A stretch of 64,000 bases of DNA from Gymnopus androsaceus JB14 (taxonomy: Eukaryota; Basidiomycota; Agaricomycetes; Agaricales; Omphalotaceae), in the NCBI GenBank assembly GCA_009733575.1, contig ML769426.1, positions 1 to 64,000 on the forward strand. The letters are read 5' to 3'. Both the position numbers and the translations under genes were made by a program. This document shows positions 1 through 11,207 of this stretch, piece after piece. The notes under the pieces are model-generated. The model saw only the letters and a program-made list of their open reading frames with translations. It did not search any database and was not told the DNA's origin. The first letter of the stretch is position 1; the number at the start of each line of letters is the position of its first letter.

Positions 1-108
1 TTAGCAGCTGCCCGGCCATATTCCCGGGGCTCCAGAAGTTATCGTAGCTCTTTACAAAAGCTCTACGAAGTCTTATCAACATTTTTTTAAAAGGCTTTAC
101 AGCATCGG

Positions 109-621
109 TTGTATAATGATGGGTTAGAGAGTGTCGAGGTTAGCAAAGGTCACCGTGTCTATTGGAAAGACACGAGGACGGTAACCGTTGAGCGCGGGGT
201 TATTTTCCGAAAGGAAGAGGGAGGTATCCGCGGGTTCATTGAGGTAGAAGAGGAAGGAGTCGAAGTTGGAATTGAGGGGGAGGGATCAACAAACAATCCC
301 AACAACCCGGCAAACGCGCATATTGCAAATTCCCCGACTTCCCCGGAAACTCCGAGATCCAAGAGCCTCGAACCGGTCCGACAACCCCGTGTTCGTAAAC
401 CATCACAATACGTTCAACGTCTGCTCGATGGCACTGGAACCACTGGGACCGGCGACACCGTACCTCGCGGAATAATTCTTCCAAATGAAACTGTCTTTTC
501 CCTTATCCCCGAAGGAACGACTGAGGAACAAGCCTTTTTGGCTGACGTATCTGAAACCGAAGGACTCGAACCCAGAACAGTCACTGAAGCCCAACGACGT
601 TCCGACTGGCCCAAGTCAGCC
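109..621 (+). pseudogene. Ty1/copia polyprotein fragment (end of integrase)
   Basis: The translation has the signature of the end of a fungal Ty1/copia integrase: a GHRVYW...RTVTVERGVIF stretch (residues about 14-33), an acidic linker, then a proline-rich segment with VRKPSQYVQRLLDGTG, which resembles the linker before reverse transcriptase. Reverse transcriptase and RNase H are absent. The reading continues to a WPKS remnant and is cut at the left inverted repeat of the next element (position 622), so the 18.8-kb element appears to have landed in, or next to, an already broken retrotransposon. The N-terminal part of the polyprotein lies before the window or is lost. Family assignment is from motif recognition. 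Confidence 0.75.
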
Positions 622-748
622 CTAGCTGCTAGAATCATGTATCAAACAAGGTACATCATGTATTTTTGATGATACATCAGCAAGCAGGACCTCCCTTCCC
701 CCCAATAAACTAATGTATGGTGCGGGGTGGGTTCAAATACCTAGGCGG
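622..748 (+). repeat. Left terminal inverted repeat of the 18.8-kb element
   Basis: Starts CCTAGCTGCTAGAATCATG and runs to ACCTAGGC. Its reverse complement is at 19283-19409 with only a few mismatches. It contains a short internal palindrome (GTACATCATG ... GATGATACATC), a possible transposase-binding hairpin. Confidence 0.85.
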
Positions 749-1087
749 GAGCATAGGGGTCACCTCACTATCCACCATACCCACTCCCCACCCACTCATC
801 GTTACCTCCCGCCCTCACGCGCCAACCCGCCTTTGCACGCGCTCGCAAACACTTCCCTGATTACATCATCAATCTCACCATCAATCTCCGCTGCCCGCAC
901 ACCGACCTGCGCACTCTTCCCTCGATGTCGCGCACATTATTACTGATAGGGACAGCCTTTGTTGCTCGGTCGTCGGCAATGCTCTGCTCCTTGTTGCGCA
1001 CGATGAGCTCGATCATATCTCAAAACGCTAATTAAAATTGCGAAAAAAATGTGGTAAATTTACAAAAAATATATAATGTTTAATACA
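749..1087. other. Subterminal spacer, no gene seen
   Basis: Left subterminal region of the element between the inverted repeat and the 3' end of the transposase gene. It is C-rich at first (CCACCCACTC-like runs) and then AT-rich near 1030-1085. I see no coding signal, and the short ORF here lacks any recognisable feature. Confidence 0.5.
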
Positions 1088-4000
1088 TCACAAGGAGTCC
1101 GCTACGTATAGCCGTACACCCGTCGTTTCAAATAGAACTCCCCAACCACGATCCTTCACCCAAACCCGACCGTTCTGCTTCCTCCTCTTCCCGTTCGATC
1201 TCCTCCTCATTTCCCTCATCCCTTTCACCTCCCTCCCACAGCCCCTCATCCTCTGAATCCTCACCATCGTCATCTAAATCAGCCTCGTCAGCCTCTTCGC
1301 CCACTGTTTCGTGGGTTAGTGCCCATTTCCGCTCTTCCTCTGCCCTCTCCTCCTCCCTTGCCTGATCGGTAGGCGTTTTCCACAGCCCTAGAAAGGAAGT
1401 TGCGAGAGAGCCTTGAATGTTGGCCTGTTTGTTTGCCTATGCCCGCAGTCCTTCTTGTAATATCGGGTCTTCCACTAGCCTATTTTCCGCCCGCCCACGC
1501 CACCATTCGTCCTTCTTGTGTAGGCTTCCAATAGTCCTATCCATTTCCTCCTTTACTAACTGAACCTCTTCCTTCGCATGCTTCATCCGAGCCCGGCTCC
1601 GACACCACTCTGCCCTCAGAATCTCATTTCCCTCATCTGCTCCATCCTCGATCGAGGTTGGAACTCCACCGGTCCAGATCCATGAGAGTAGTTTTCTACC
1701 CTCCCCAGTACCTGTCCAGCGCGGCGCAGCTTCACCAGCCTTACGACTGGGATGTTGGTCAATTCCCATCCGTACGTCCGTCCGCAAATCGACACCCGTT
1801 TCGCTGCGGTTTTCCTGTGCCAGCTCTTCCGAAGGCTCCCAGCTGTCTTCATTCGCTCCCTGGCGTCCCGGTCTCTTCTCCAGTGCCTGATCATGGTAGG
1901 ATCATATATCCTTGTCCCGAAGCACCCTAAGAACGTTTTCCCAGGTGCCTGGCCCAACCAACTTCATCTTAGCTTCTCGAGAGCGACGATACTTCCTGAT
2001 AAACCCATCAATACATTCCAATACACGATCTATAACAGCCCTTGATCGCATGTTCTCCCGCTGGCCTCGAAGATTTTGCTTTTTGAAGTGGAACATCCGA
2101 CTCTTGACACGAAGGGAGTGTTGGATGTTTTGCAGGGCATCGTGGCAACGGGCAGTCCTCAAACAATCCTCGATCTTAGCCAAGCCAGGAGCACAGATGT
2201 TATCCCTACGCCTCGGATCTGTACGTGTGTCGATTTCGGAAGGGAGCCAGAGTGGGAGGTCTTCGATTTGTGTCACCTCTGAAGAAGAGCCTGCAAGGTC
2301 GGCACCACTCTCGATCATGTAATGTAGTAAACCCGGCATGTACCTTGCACGTAGGAGCTCGTAAGATTCGATTCGATTACGCAAAACTTCGCGACGTTCG
2401 TTGACAATCTCCAGGTTGTGAGGGCTATCCTTCTTCTGTTGAGACACGAAAATTCGCAAATTGTACCTGCCACAACCAATTAGTATTTGAGCAAACCATA
2501 TGGCGGTAGAAACGCACTGCTCCTCTTCCAGGCTAATACCAAACGCTATCACTGCAGGTGCACTCGGCGCCCTGCTCTCTTCAAGCCCTGCACCTCTACT
2601 AACCTCTCTTGCTTTATCCTCCTCTTCCAGCTCCTTCAAAGCTTCACCTTCGCTCAAAACTAGCAATATCCATTAGTTAAAGCATCAATACGTTAGCAAA
2701 GCATGAAGACTTACATTCGTTCGGCAGTGAGAACGGATTTACAAGTCCTTCAACGCTTGTTTTCGGATGCGACGCTTCTTCCCAAAGCAAGACAAGCTCC
2801 TCCCATTCATTAACCAGATCAGGCGGAAGTCCGGCAGTCCATCCTTCGTGGGCCTCGACCTGCTTCACACATTCCTGTTCGGCATCTAAGCGTTTCTTCA
2901 TTAACATTTTCCCTTAAAATCGATCTAGTTAGCAATAAAGTACAGCGATAATGCAAATCACTTACCATGTCCAGTGTACTTCATCCAATTCCAAAACCCA
3001 AAATTGTCATCTAGCACTAGAAGTCTTGTGGCAGGTGCCATCGGCTTCGTGGAAGCCGCCAAAGGATTATGGAAAGACCAAATCCTCTCCGGGCCCTCTC
3101 CATCCGTCGACCCGACCCCAGGGATAATGTTGAATGAATATTCCTCATGGTCGTCCTCATGCGAAGGTAGGTGAAATTTTGGTATGGCTGGTTTCGCAGT
3201 GAATGTGACCGGTGGTTTGAGTTCTTGAGGCCAGAATTTAGATATACGCGATTCCAGATTTGCGAACCATTGACAGGCGATGTCGTAGCTGATGAGAATG
3301 TCGTCAACGTCGACGAATTCGCGAAGGGCAAGAGCGAACGTATAGTCCATATTGCCATATCTAAATCGGTGTCAGATTCTATAAGTAACACTCAAACTAA
3401 ACCCATTTTTACCTTTCTCCCTTCTCCAGATTGCCGACCGCTGTAATCATGTCCGTCCGCGCACAAGATACTGCACCAACACCTGTATATCGCAGTCCTC
3501 GACTGTACTTAGTTGCCGCTTTAGCTAATGCAGCGAATCCTACACAAGTGCTAATCTAGAAAACGCTCAGAATTCCGTTAGAAATTGAGTAAATAATGCA
3601 CAAATATAATACTCACATCCTCCTCATGCATTCTAGATTTGATATATTTTTTGTAGCCAGCTCTCTCTACAAAATATGCACATCCAATCCCCATCCCCGC
3701 GTCCCTCGTCCAGCTCGAAACCAATTGATTTTTCAAGCGAAAATTGGCGTCCATGGCAAGAATAGCGCGATACAAGAACCTGGCATTCAACTAGAATCAG
3801 ACAGCAATTTGTATTGAGAGTGTTAGACCACCTTACCGGTCTTCCGGAGGAGCCTCAAGGTAGTTATTCGGAAGGTTTATTCCAGGACGAGGACAAGAGG
3901 GGCATTTGATGGCGAGCTCTGCAGATTTCGTGTCTTCGACGCATCTAGGACTAGGGTCATGGCCTCTTCCCCCCCGCTTCAACATGTGGAGATGCCTCCA

Positions 4001-5105
4001 CTGGCTAAGCATCAATTTGAGTGCAGGATAGCGCCAAATCGGAGGAGCTAATCCAGAATTATCGTCTAGTCGTTCCATCATCTGATAGAAGGCAAGCGTT
4101 GATCCTTTGCTATTCAAGGCGTGTAGATGGACGAAGTCAAGGTAGCGGAATGTAGCACAGGTCTGTATCATGTCCTGGGTTGCCGGGTAAAGCCTAAATC
4201 GAAGTAGCTGTATGTCGTGAAGTTCGGCGCGCTCGCATCCACAGAAGTAAAGTGACAGTCGATGGGGGCCTGTGGTGTCCATGACGAGGAAGTTCTGGTG
4301 ACATCGGAGGGGATTACTACACTGAGTAGTAGTGTGATTGAGTTGAACAGTAAGGCTGAGTTTCGCGAGGGATGTTTTTGTGAAAAAATCGCCGTTCCAT
4401 CTCTAAATAAACTGTTCAGAAAGAAAGCCATGCTGAATAACAATGAAACGTACCTCTACTCTATGGAAGGGATCCCTGCCGTGCTGCTCGGTGCAGCAAG
4501 ATGCACAGACTAAATAAGGACTTACGCAGTCTATGCAGCGTATCTCAGCCCTACCGGTCAGTAATCTCCCTCGAGCCATACAGTCCGGGCAATCGGTAAT
4601 ACTGGCTACATCTCCTCGCCCATCAAGCCGAATGAGCTCGTCAAGATAATCGGTGCGATGTTTTTCAAGCCATACGAGGTTGATTCGTCTCTGTAGAATT
4701 AAGTCCTTGAGTATAGCACACAGAAAAACTAGAATTGGTAACGTACCGATTTCTTGCTCCGCTTTTTTTTTGGCTTGGGAAGAGTATCGTTCACAGCAGT
4801 AGCCGAATCATCGATAATCTCCTGGTCATGAAACCCGTGTGATGAAGTGAGGCTATAGTCCTTAATCCCTGCTGAGTGCCAGCTCGATCCTCCAGACCAA
4901 GACATCCTCCCTTTCTGCGGGGACCTTTGTGACATAACTGGAGCCCCGTGAGCATTGATTCGACCATCCCTAGAATGCACCACTTCGAAGTCTCCTGAAC
5001 TCTGACGCGGGTCGTTGGTTTTGATGATTCATTGCTTTCTCTTTTGCCACGAGAGCCTGCTGGTCGTCTTCGAGCACCCAGGGCAGCCTTCTTCACCAGT
5101 CTCAT
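1088..5105 (-). pseudogene. KDZ (CxC2-type) transposase, interrupted by stop codons
   Basis: A spliced minus-strand gene. In order it shows: a basic N-terminus (MRLVKKAALGARRRPAGS); a CxC2-like zinc cluster split by introns (LDGRGD ... CPDC ... RCIDC ... CASCCTEQHGRDPFHRVE, about 4690-4440); WNGDFFTKTSL and the DTTGPHRLSLYFCGC region (about 4390-4200); the catalytic core with MDANFRLKNQLVSS (about 3745), STCVGFAAL..KYSRGLRYTGVGAVSCAR (about 3540-3450), SYDIACQW (about 3290) and PGVGSTDGEGPER (about 3110); then the long C-terminal helical region with RYMPGL, LWLPS and SWIW. Two stops sit in otherwise conserved frame: TGA at 1904-1902, where relatives have Arg (CGA), and TAG at 1439-1437, after which conserved coding continues to a natural stop at 1088. 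The N-terminal frame also appears to shift near 5010. KDZ enzymes are cut-and-paste transposases found in many basidiomycetes. Confidence 0.9.
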
Positions 5106-5219
5106 ATCTTCCCACTACCATCACTTCAGGCTGCCCCAATTTATATCTTCTTAGATAGTCCAAAGTGTAACAATCCAGTAACTAATATGATCAGAAACCA
5201 GCAGAAATCCGGGAGGGGC

Positions 5220-7285
5220 CCTGGAATCCAGGGGGCGCGCGCGCGTGGAATCATAGCACCGTCTCCTGGATTCCGGCGATGCTGTCGCATGGTGTGCCGT
5301 CCTGAGTAAATGAGTTGGTTGGCGCGGATGATTCCGGAGCACTGGTTGCGCATGGCAGAGCCATGCATAGTAAAAAATAGTGTGTATGGATTTCGCGCAG
5401 GTGGCGCGATGATCCAGTTGCACTAGTGAACATCAGTGAGTTATGGATTGCCAGGTCATGGTGTGCCAGGTGATATCCGAGCTGCACTAGTAAAATGTAG
5501 GTATCGATCCAGGTCATGTGTGCATGTGCTGAATCCAGCACGTAGTAAAAATAGTAGTGTAGATTCCAGGCATGTCGGCATGGGAACGATCCATGGCACT
5601 GTAAAATGAGTAGTGGTATGGATTTCCGTAGGCATGTCGCATGGAAGCCATGGCACTGGAGTAAAATAGTAGTGTATGGAAGATCCAGGCATGGCGCAGT
5701 GGAGAGGCGGCGCGGGTGCACCTGAAAGGGAAAAACAGTAGGTCTATGATGTGCACTAGAGAAAACAGGGAGTATGGATTCCAAGGCATTGTGCAGTGAA
5801 CCGAGCTGCACGTAAAAGGTATAGTGGTAAGTGGATTCCAGGCATGTTGCAGAATCCATCACGTGGTAAAACAGTAGGTAGGTGTGGATGGTATTCCAGG
5901 GCAGTGTTGCGATGGAAGATCCCATTTGGCACTGCTAGTAAAAATAGTGTAGTGTGATTGATTCCAGGCATGTTGCATGGGAATCCATGCCACTAGTAAA
6001 AATGTAGTGTAGTGGTGATTCCCAGGCAGTGTCGCATGGATACCATGCGATGTTAAAAAGTAGTGTAGTGGATGAGTGTCCAGGCATGCGCATGGAATCC
6101 ATGCACTAGTAAAATTATAGTAGTGTATGGATTCCAGGCATGTTGCATGGAATCCATGCACTAGTAAAAATAGTAGTGTATGGATTCCAGGCATGTTGCA
6201 TGAATCCATGCACTAGTAAAAATATAGTAGTGTATGGATTCCAGGCATGTGCATGGAATCCATGCACTGGTAAAAATAGTAGTGTATGGATTCCAGGCAT
6301 GTTGCATGGAATCCATGCACTAGGAAAAAATAGTAGTGTATGGATTCCAGGCATGTTGCATGGAATCCATGCACTATGGTAAAAATAGTAGTGTATGGAT
6401 TCCAGGCATGTTGCATGGAATCCATGCCACTGGTAAAAATAGTAGTGTATGGATTCCAGGCATGTTGCATGGAATCCATGCACTAGTAAAAGATAGTATT
6501 TGTATGGATCCAGCGCATGTTGGCATGGAGATCCATGCAGCTGGTAGAAATATAGTGTTGATGGATTCCAGAGCATGTTGTCATGGAATCCAGTGCCTGG
6601 TAAAAATGAGTGTTGGATGGATTCCAGGCATGTCGCGGCGAGTGGAATCCATGCACTAGTAAAAGTGTAGTGATGGATTACCAGGCCATGTTGCATGGAG
6701 GTTCCAGTGCACTGGAGAAAATAGTAGTGTATGGGAATCCAGGCATGTTGCATGGAGAATCCATGGCACGAAAAAGTGTAGTGGCTGATGGATTCAGGCA
6801 GTGTTGCATGCGAATCCGATGCACTAGTAAAATAAAGTAGTTATTGGATTGCCAGGCAGTGTGCATGGAATCCATGCACTGGCGGTAAAAATATATGTAA
6901 TTGGATTCCAGGCAGGCGTGTTGGGCATGGAATGCCATGGCACCGTGGTAAAAATAGTAGTGTATGGATTCTCAGCATGTTGCAGTGGATCCATGCACTG
7001 AGCTAAAAATAGTAGTGTATGATTCCAGGCATGTTTGCATGGAATCCAGCACTAGTAAAGAATATGTAGTGGTAGTGGATTCCAGGGCATGTCGCATGGA
7101 GATCCATGCCACTGTAAGAAGAATAGGGGTGCTGGGAGTGTATGGATTCCAGGCATGTGTGGCATGTATAGTGCACTGGTAACAAATAGTAGCATGATGG
7201 ATGCGGCATGGTTGCACCCGGCGGAATTGGCCGAGCACTAGAATATAGAAGTGAGTGTGTAGTGGATTCCATGCATGTCTGCATC
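5220..7285 (-). repeat. Left arm: degenerate array of 53-bp units
   Basis: The same unit as the right arm in opposite orientation: a TGGATTCCAGGCATG block, a GCATGGAATCCATGC palindrome and an AGTAAAAATAGTAGTGTA spacer. Only about 6120-6490 is clean. The rest is full of one- and two-base insertions and deletions, unlike the right arm. Confidence 0.85.
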
Positions 7286-7910
7286 TAGTACTAGTCTTGA
7301 CCAATGCTATAGATGTAGTTCACTAGTCGTCGATGTTATCGAGTACTAGTACCACATTAGGGTTAGTTTACTAGTTCAAGTTATCAGTACTATTACAGTC
7401 ATTAGATTCGTTACTAGTCAACGTTATTAACTACTAGTTCAACATTAGATTGTTACTAGTCCGGTTATTGTCTAGTACAACATTAGGTTGTTACTAGTAT
7501 GATTATTGGGTACTAGACAACCTTAGGGATCTGGTTACTAGCCGAGTTATTTGTACAGGTAGCCACCGTTAGGTAGTTACTAGTCCGAGTTATTACGTCC
7601 CATATAAGCATTAGATTGGTTCTAGTACAACTTATTGAATTAGTTCAACATGTGATAGTTTACTAGTCTGAGTTAGTTAGTACTACGTTCACATTAGATG
7701 TAGAGTTACTAGTCCGAGTTTACTTAGTCGTACTAGTACAACGCGATTAGATCTAGTTTACTAGTCCGGAGTTTCTGTATTGAGTGACGCACCATTAGAT
7801 TAGTTACTAGTCCCGGGAAAGTTATCGCACGTAACTGAGTCACCACCATTAGGTTAGGTTATAGTGTACGACTTATTGGTGACCAGTGCAACCATTAGCT
7901 CTTAGCTAGG
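7286..7910. repeat. Degenerate ACTAGT/ACATTAG repeat tract
   Basis: An irregular tandem repeat of roughly 40-55 bp, built from TTACTAGTCCGAGTTATT and GTACAACATTAG blocks. Its spacing is noisy, as in the left arm. No matching tract lies on the other side of the centre, so it is not part of the palindrome. Confidence 0.6.
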
Positions 7911-7957
7911 TATGACCTTACGCCCAGCCCTCCCGTCTTGTGGCCACTTATTTATCC

Positions 7958-8275
7958 AAAAAAATGTCGGGAATCAAGGCTTGATAAATCCTTCAAAAAT
8001 CATCAAAGATTATCAAAATATTTCGGCATTATTGTTCCCCCCCGGTGCATATGGGCACATATGGGTGCTCATTTTACCACAGAACATTGGGAATTGAGCT
8101 TGATAAATTCTGGAAAAATTGTGAAAAATAGTGGAAATATTTGGGCATTGTTTATCCCGCCCACAAGCACTTGTTGGGTGCATATTTTCCTGCCAAATAA
8201 CGGGAATGGAGCTTGATAAATCTCGGAAAAATGATAAAAAATCATGAAAATATTTAGGGATTGTTTTTCCACCTC
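7958..8275 (+). repeat. Three tandem copies of a ~115-bp unit
   Basis: TTGATAAATY recurs at about 7981, 8100 and 8213, each time followed by an AT-rich block, an ATATTT.GGCATTGTT motif and a GC-rich turn. Periods are about 119 and 113 bp, and the copies have diverged. Non-coding. Confidence 0.75.
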
Positions 8276-8432
8276 CCACTGATTATGGCACCTCATGTCC
8301 GAATAAGGTCATGTAACACATGTGACACTGTCACACTACATATATGGTATACCTTAACTGATTATGGCACCTCATGCCTGAATGTTCTTGTGACACATGT
8401 GACACTGTCACACTACATATACAGTATACCTT
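8276..8432 (+). repeat. Direct duplication of a ~76-bp unit containing a GTGACACTGTCAC palindrome
   Basis: ACTGATTATGGCACCTCATG occurs twice (8279 and 8358), each followed by ACACATGTGACACTGTCACA and a TATACCTTAACTG end. The GTGACA.TGTCAC motif recurs singly near 8495 and 8610, so it is a scattered motif of the element centre. Confidence 0.75.
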
Positions 8433-8639
8433 AACTGTAACTCTCCTTCTGGAATTCATCCTCATTGCAATCAAAAGTGTAATTTGTAGTTTGTGTGACA
8501 GTGTCACATGCAGGCTGATGGGATCAGCAGAGGTAGGTTGCTGGGTGTAGATGAGAAAGTCATCACTGTAACTATCAATCGCTATTTCACAAATTTCAAT
8601 TTGTACTGTGTGACAGTGTCACGTGACTATTACTATACT

Positions 8640-9900
8640 TCACATGCACTACTATATTTACTTGTACATGAAATCCATACACTACTATATTTAATAGTGC
8701 ATGGAATCCATGCGACATGCCTGGAATCCATACACTACTATTTTTACTAGTGCATGGATTCCATGCGACATGCCTGGAATCCATATGCTACTATTTTGAC
8801 TAGTGCATGGATTCCATGCAACATGCCTGGAATCCATACACTACTATTTTTACCAGTGCATGGATTCCATGCGACATGCCTGGAATCCATACACTACTAT
8901 TTTTCCTAGTGCATGGAATCCATGCGACATGCCTGGAATCCATACACTACTATTTTTACTAGTGCATGGATTCCATGCAACATGCCTGGAATCCATACAC
9001 TACTATTTTTACTAGTGCATGGATTCCATGCAACATGCCTGGAATTCATACACTACTATTTTTACCAGTGCATGGATTCCATGCAACATGCCTGGAATCC
9101 ATACACTACTATTTTTACCAGTGCATGGATTCCATGCGACATGCCTGGAATCCATACACTACTATTTTTACTAGTGCATGGATTCCATGCAACATGCCTG
9201 GAATCCATACACTACTATTTTTAACAGTGCATGGATTCCATGCAACATGCCTGGAATCCATACACTACTATTTTTACCAGTGCATGGATTCCATGCAACA
9301 TGCCTGGAATCCATACACTACTATTTTTACTAGTGCATGGATTCCAGGCGACATGCCTGGAATCCATACACTACTATTTTTACCAGTGCGTGGATTCCAT
9401 GCAACATGCCTGGAATCCATACACTACTATTTTTACCAGTGCATGGATTCCATGCAACATGCCTGGAATCCATACACTACTATTTTTACCAGTGCATGGA
9501 TTCCATGCAACATGCCTGGAATCCATACACTACTATTTTTACCAGTGCATGGATTCCATGCAACATGCCTGGAATCCATACACTACTATTTTTCCTAGTG
9601 CATGGATTCCATGCAACATGCCTGGAATCCATACACTACTATTTTTACTAGTGCATGGATTCCATGCAACATGCCTGGAATCCATACACTACTATTTTTA
9701 CTAGTGCATGGATTCCATGCAACATGCCTGGAATCCATACACTACTATTTTTACTAGTGCATGGAATCCATGCAACATGCCTGGAATCCATACACTACTA
9801 TTTTTACCAGTGCATGGATTCCATGCAACATGCCTGGAATCCATACACTACTATTTTTACTAGTGCATGGATTCCATGCGACATGCATGGAATCCAGGTG
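8640..9900 (+). repeat. Right arm: about 23 near-identical 53-bp units
   Basis: The exact 53-bp period can be counted (for example ACCAG at 9064 and 9117). Each unit holds the palindromic GCATGGATTCCATGC core, a CAACATGCCTGGAATCC block and a TACACTACTATTTTTAC spacer. Because 53 is not a multiple of three, all frames cycle through the same translations, giving long spurious ORFs on both strands. Units differ by single substitutions only. Confidence 0.95.
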
Positions 9901-10487
9901 GGGTGTATGGATTCCAGGCGGGGCCCCTGGATTCCAGGGCCCTGGATTTCCTGTGGATTTTGATCATATTAGTTACTGGATTGTTACACTTTGGACTATC
10001 TAACTAGTTACTTTTCCTGGTAGACTGGAATGCTACCATTGCATTCCATGGACTGACAGGAAAGGATTTATAAAAAAGTTTGTGTATTGTTGAGAGGTAA
10101 GAGTATGAGGTGAAGCCGGTTTGCCGACATAAACGCGGTTGAGTCACCTCATGTGACAAGTCGAAAGTACGACTCACTCCACGTGCTTAACCTCTTTCCC
10201 CTTCTACCTTCGACTCACTTTTAATATACTCGCTTTCTTTATTTATGTCTAATCAATCTAATCTCTAAGCTTGCTCTCTTCACAAGTTCCAGGTGAGAGT
10301 CTTCTTCCCGTCTACATCCTTTCTAACCATTAAAATTACGCAGTGCTTGCCCTCGAATCTTTCCTCCATGCACAAGCCAGATAGCCAGATTGCCGCATCA
10401 ACGCGGGCGCCGCTCATTTCCAATCCATCAATAACACCCATCTTTCTGTCCACCACAATCTCCACTACAATAACACTCGCCTTCTCA

Positions 10488-11092
10488 ATGTCCGGATACC
10501 TTGATTACTGGTGCAGCCTCGAGATCACTGGCTCTGCTGAGCGCAACACCCTCACAGCACAACTCGAAACGGAATTTGAAAATGTCAATAGCATGGTGGA
10601 GACTCTAATCGAAGTGCGTGAGGAACGTCGCCGTGAAATTGCGTGTGAATTGGCCCCCATTGAAGCACACATTTTGTATGTATATCTCTCTCATTATTAT
10701 TGCACCGTATCCTCACCCAGTTCTGTAGGTCTTCTTACCACGACGAAGCTACTACGCAAGGAGTAGTTGTGACGCCGCAACTGCTTGAGAAGATGCGGGC
10801 CACGGCTCATCAAAAGGCCCTTCTTGTTCGAGACGCCAGAGAGCAAGAACGTGCGGCAGCTCGTTGTCGCAAATATGCTGCAGAGCGGTACCGGCGAATG
10901 GTAAATGGCCAGAAGACTATGTTTGTTGTTTGCTATCTTTCCTTAATTGGTTACTGATTCGTATACAGCCATCGTTCGTGGAAAAATCAAGAAGAGGTTT
11001 ACGTGGCTGATGAACGGCGTTATGTTGAACTAGTCCAGCGAGTGCAGATGTTTCTGCTTGAGCGAGAATTAGCTGCTTCCCGGACCAAGTAG
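10488..11092 (+). CDS. Small coiled-coil protein, first cargo gene of the KDZ element
   Basis: I propose a three-exon gene starting at MSGYLDYWCSLEITG (10488). Splicing joins APIEAHIL to FCRSSYHDEATTQG (intron about 10677-10725) and AAER to HRSWKNQEEVYVADERR (intron about 10889-10967). It ends ERELAASRTK at 11092, giving a product of about 145 residues. The middle is rich in Arg, Glu and Ala (REQERAAARCRKYAAER), typical of a charged helical coiled coil. I do not recognise a named family, although small Arg/Glu-rich proteins of this look often accompany basidiomycete transposons. It is transcribed away from the transposase, just past the right end of the foldback. Exon borders are my reading of GT/AG sites. 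Confidence 0.5.
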
Positions 11093-11207
11093 ATCCAATA
11101 TTTCTTATTTGTCGACACTGTTCAATATCACGTTGGTTTGTGATTATCTGGTTTGTGATTATTCTCGCAGTCATCTTTCCCTGAAACGCAAGACACGGTA
11201 CATTCCG

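Larger units (their letters stand above)
5154..10000. mobile_element. Foldback element with 53-bp repeat arms
   Basis: Both ends carry the same inverted sequence: GATAGTCCAAAGTGTAACAA from 5154 and its reverse complement ending at 10000, continuing inward for about 45 bp into a GGGCCCTGGAATCCAGG block. TA lies immediately outside each end (5152-5153 and 10001-10002), fitting a TA target-site duplication. The arms are 53-bp repeat arrays facing each other, and the centre holds other tandem repeats. No transposase is encoded. It sits about 50 bp upstream of the KDZ start codon, in the divergent promoter region of the larger element. Confidence 0.8.

Noticed and set aside
713..946. Plus-strand ORF after the left inverted repeat
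   Set aside because: It starts inside the terminal repeat and translates C-rich subterminal DNA; no homology or splice signal.
6115..6753. Minus- and plus-strand ORFs in the left arm (for example 6753-6115)
   Set aside because: Same repeat in the opposite orientation. The ORFs are by-products of stop-poor repeat units.
5220..9900. CRISPR array
   Set aside because: The units are contiguous 53-bp tandem repeats without unique spacers, in a fungal genome, with no cas genes.
8508..9963. Long ORFs such as 8966-9598 (+) in the 53-bp arrays
   Set aside because: They are translations of a 53-bp repeat, which cycles through all frames and gives the same peptide text in each. No start context, introns or homology; not genes.
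10700..10957. Separate gene MHRILTQFCRSSYHDE...
   Set aside because: Better explained as the second exon of the gene starting at 10488. The upstream ATG lies in the intron.
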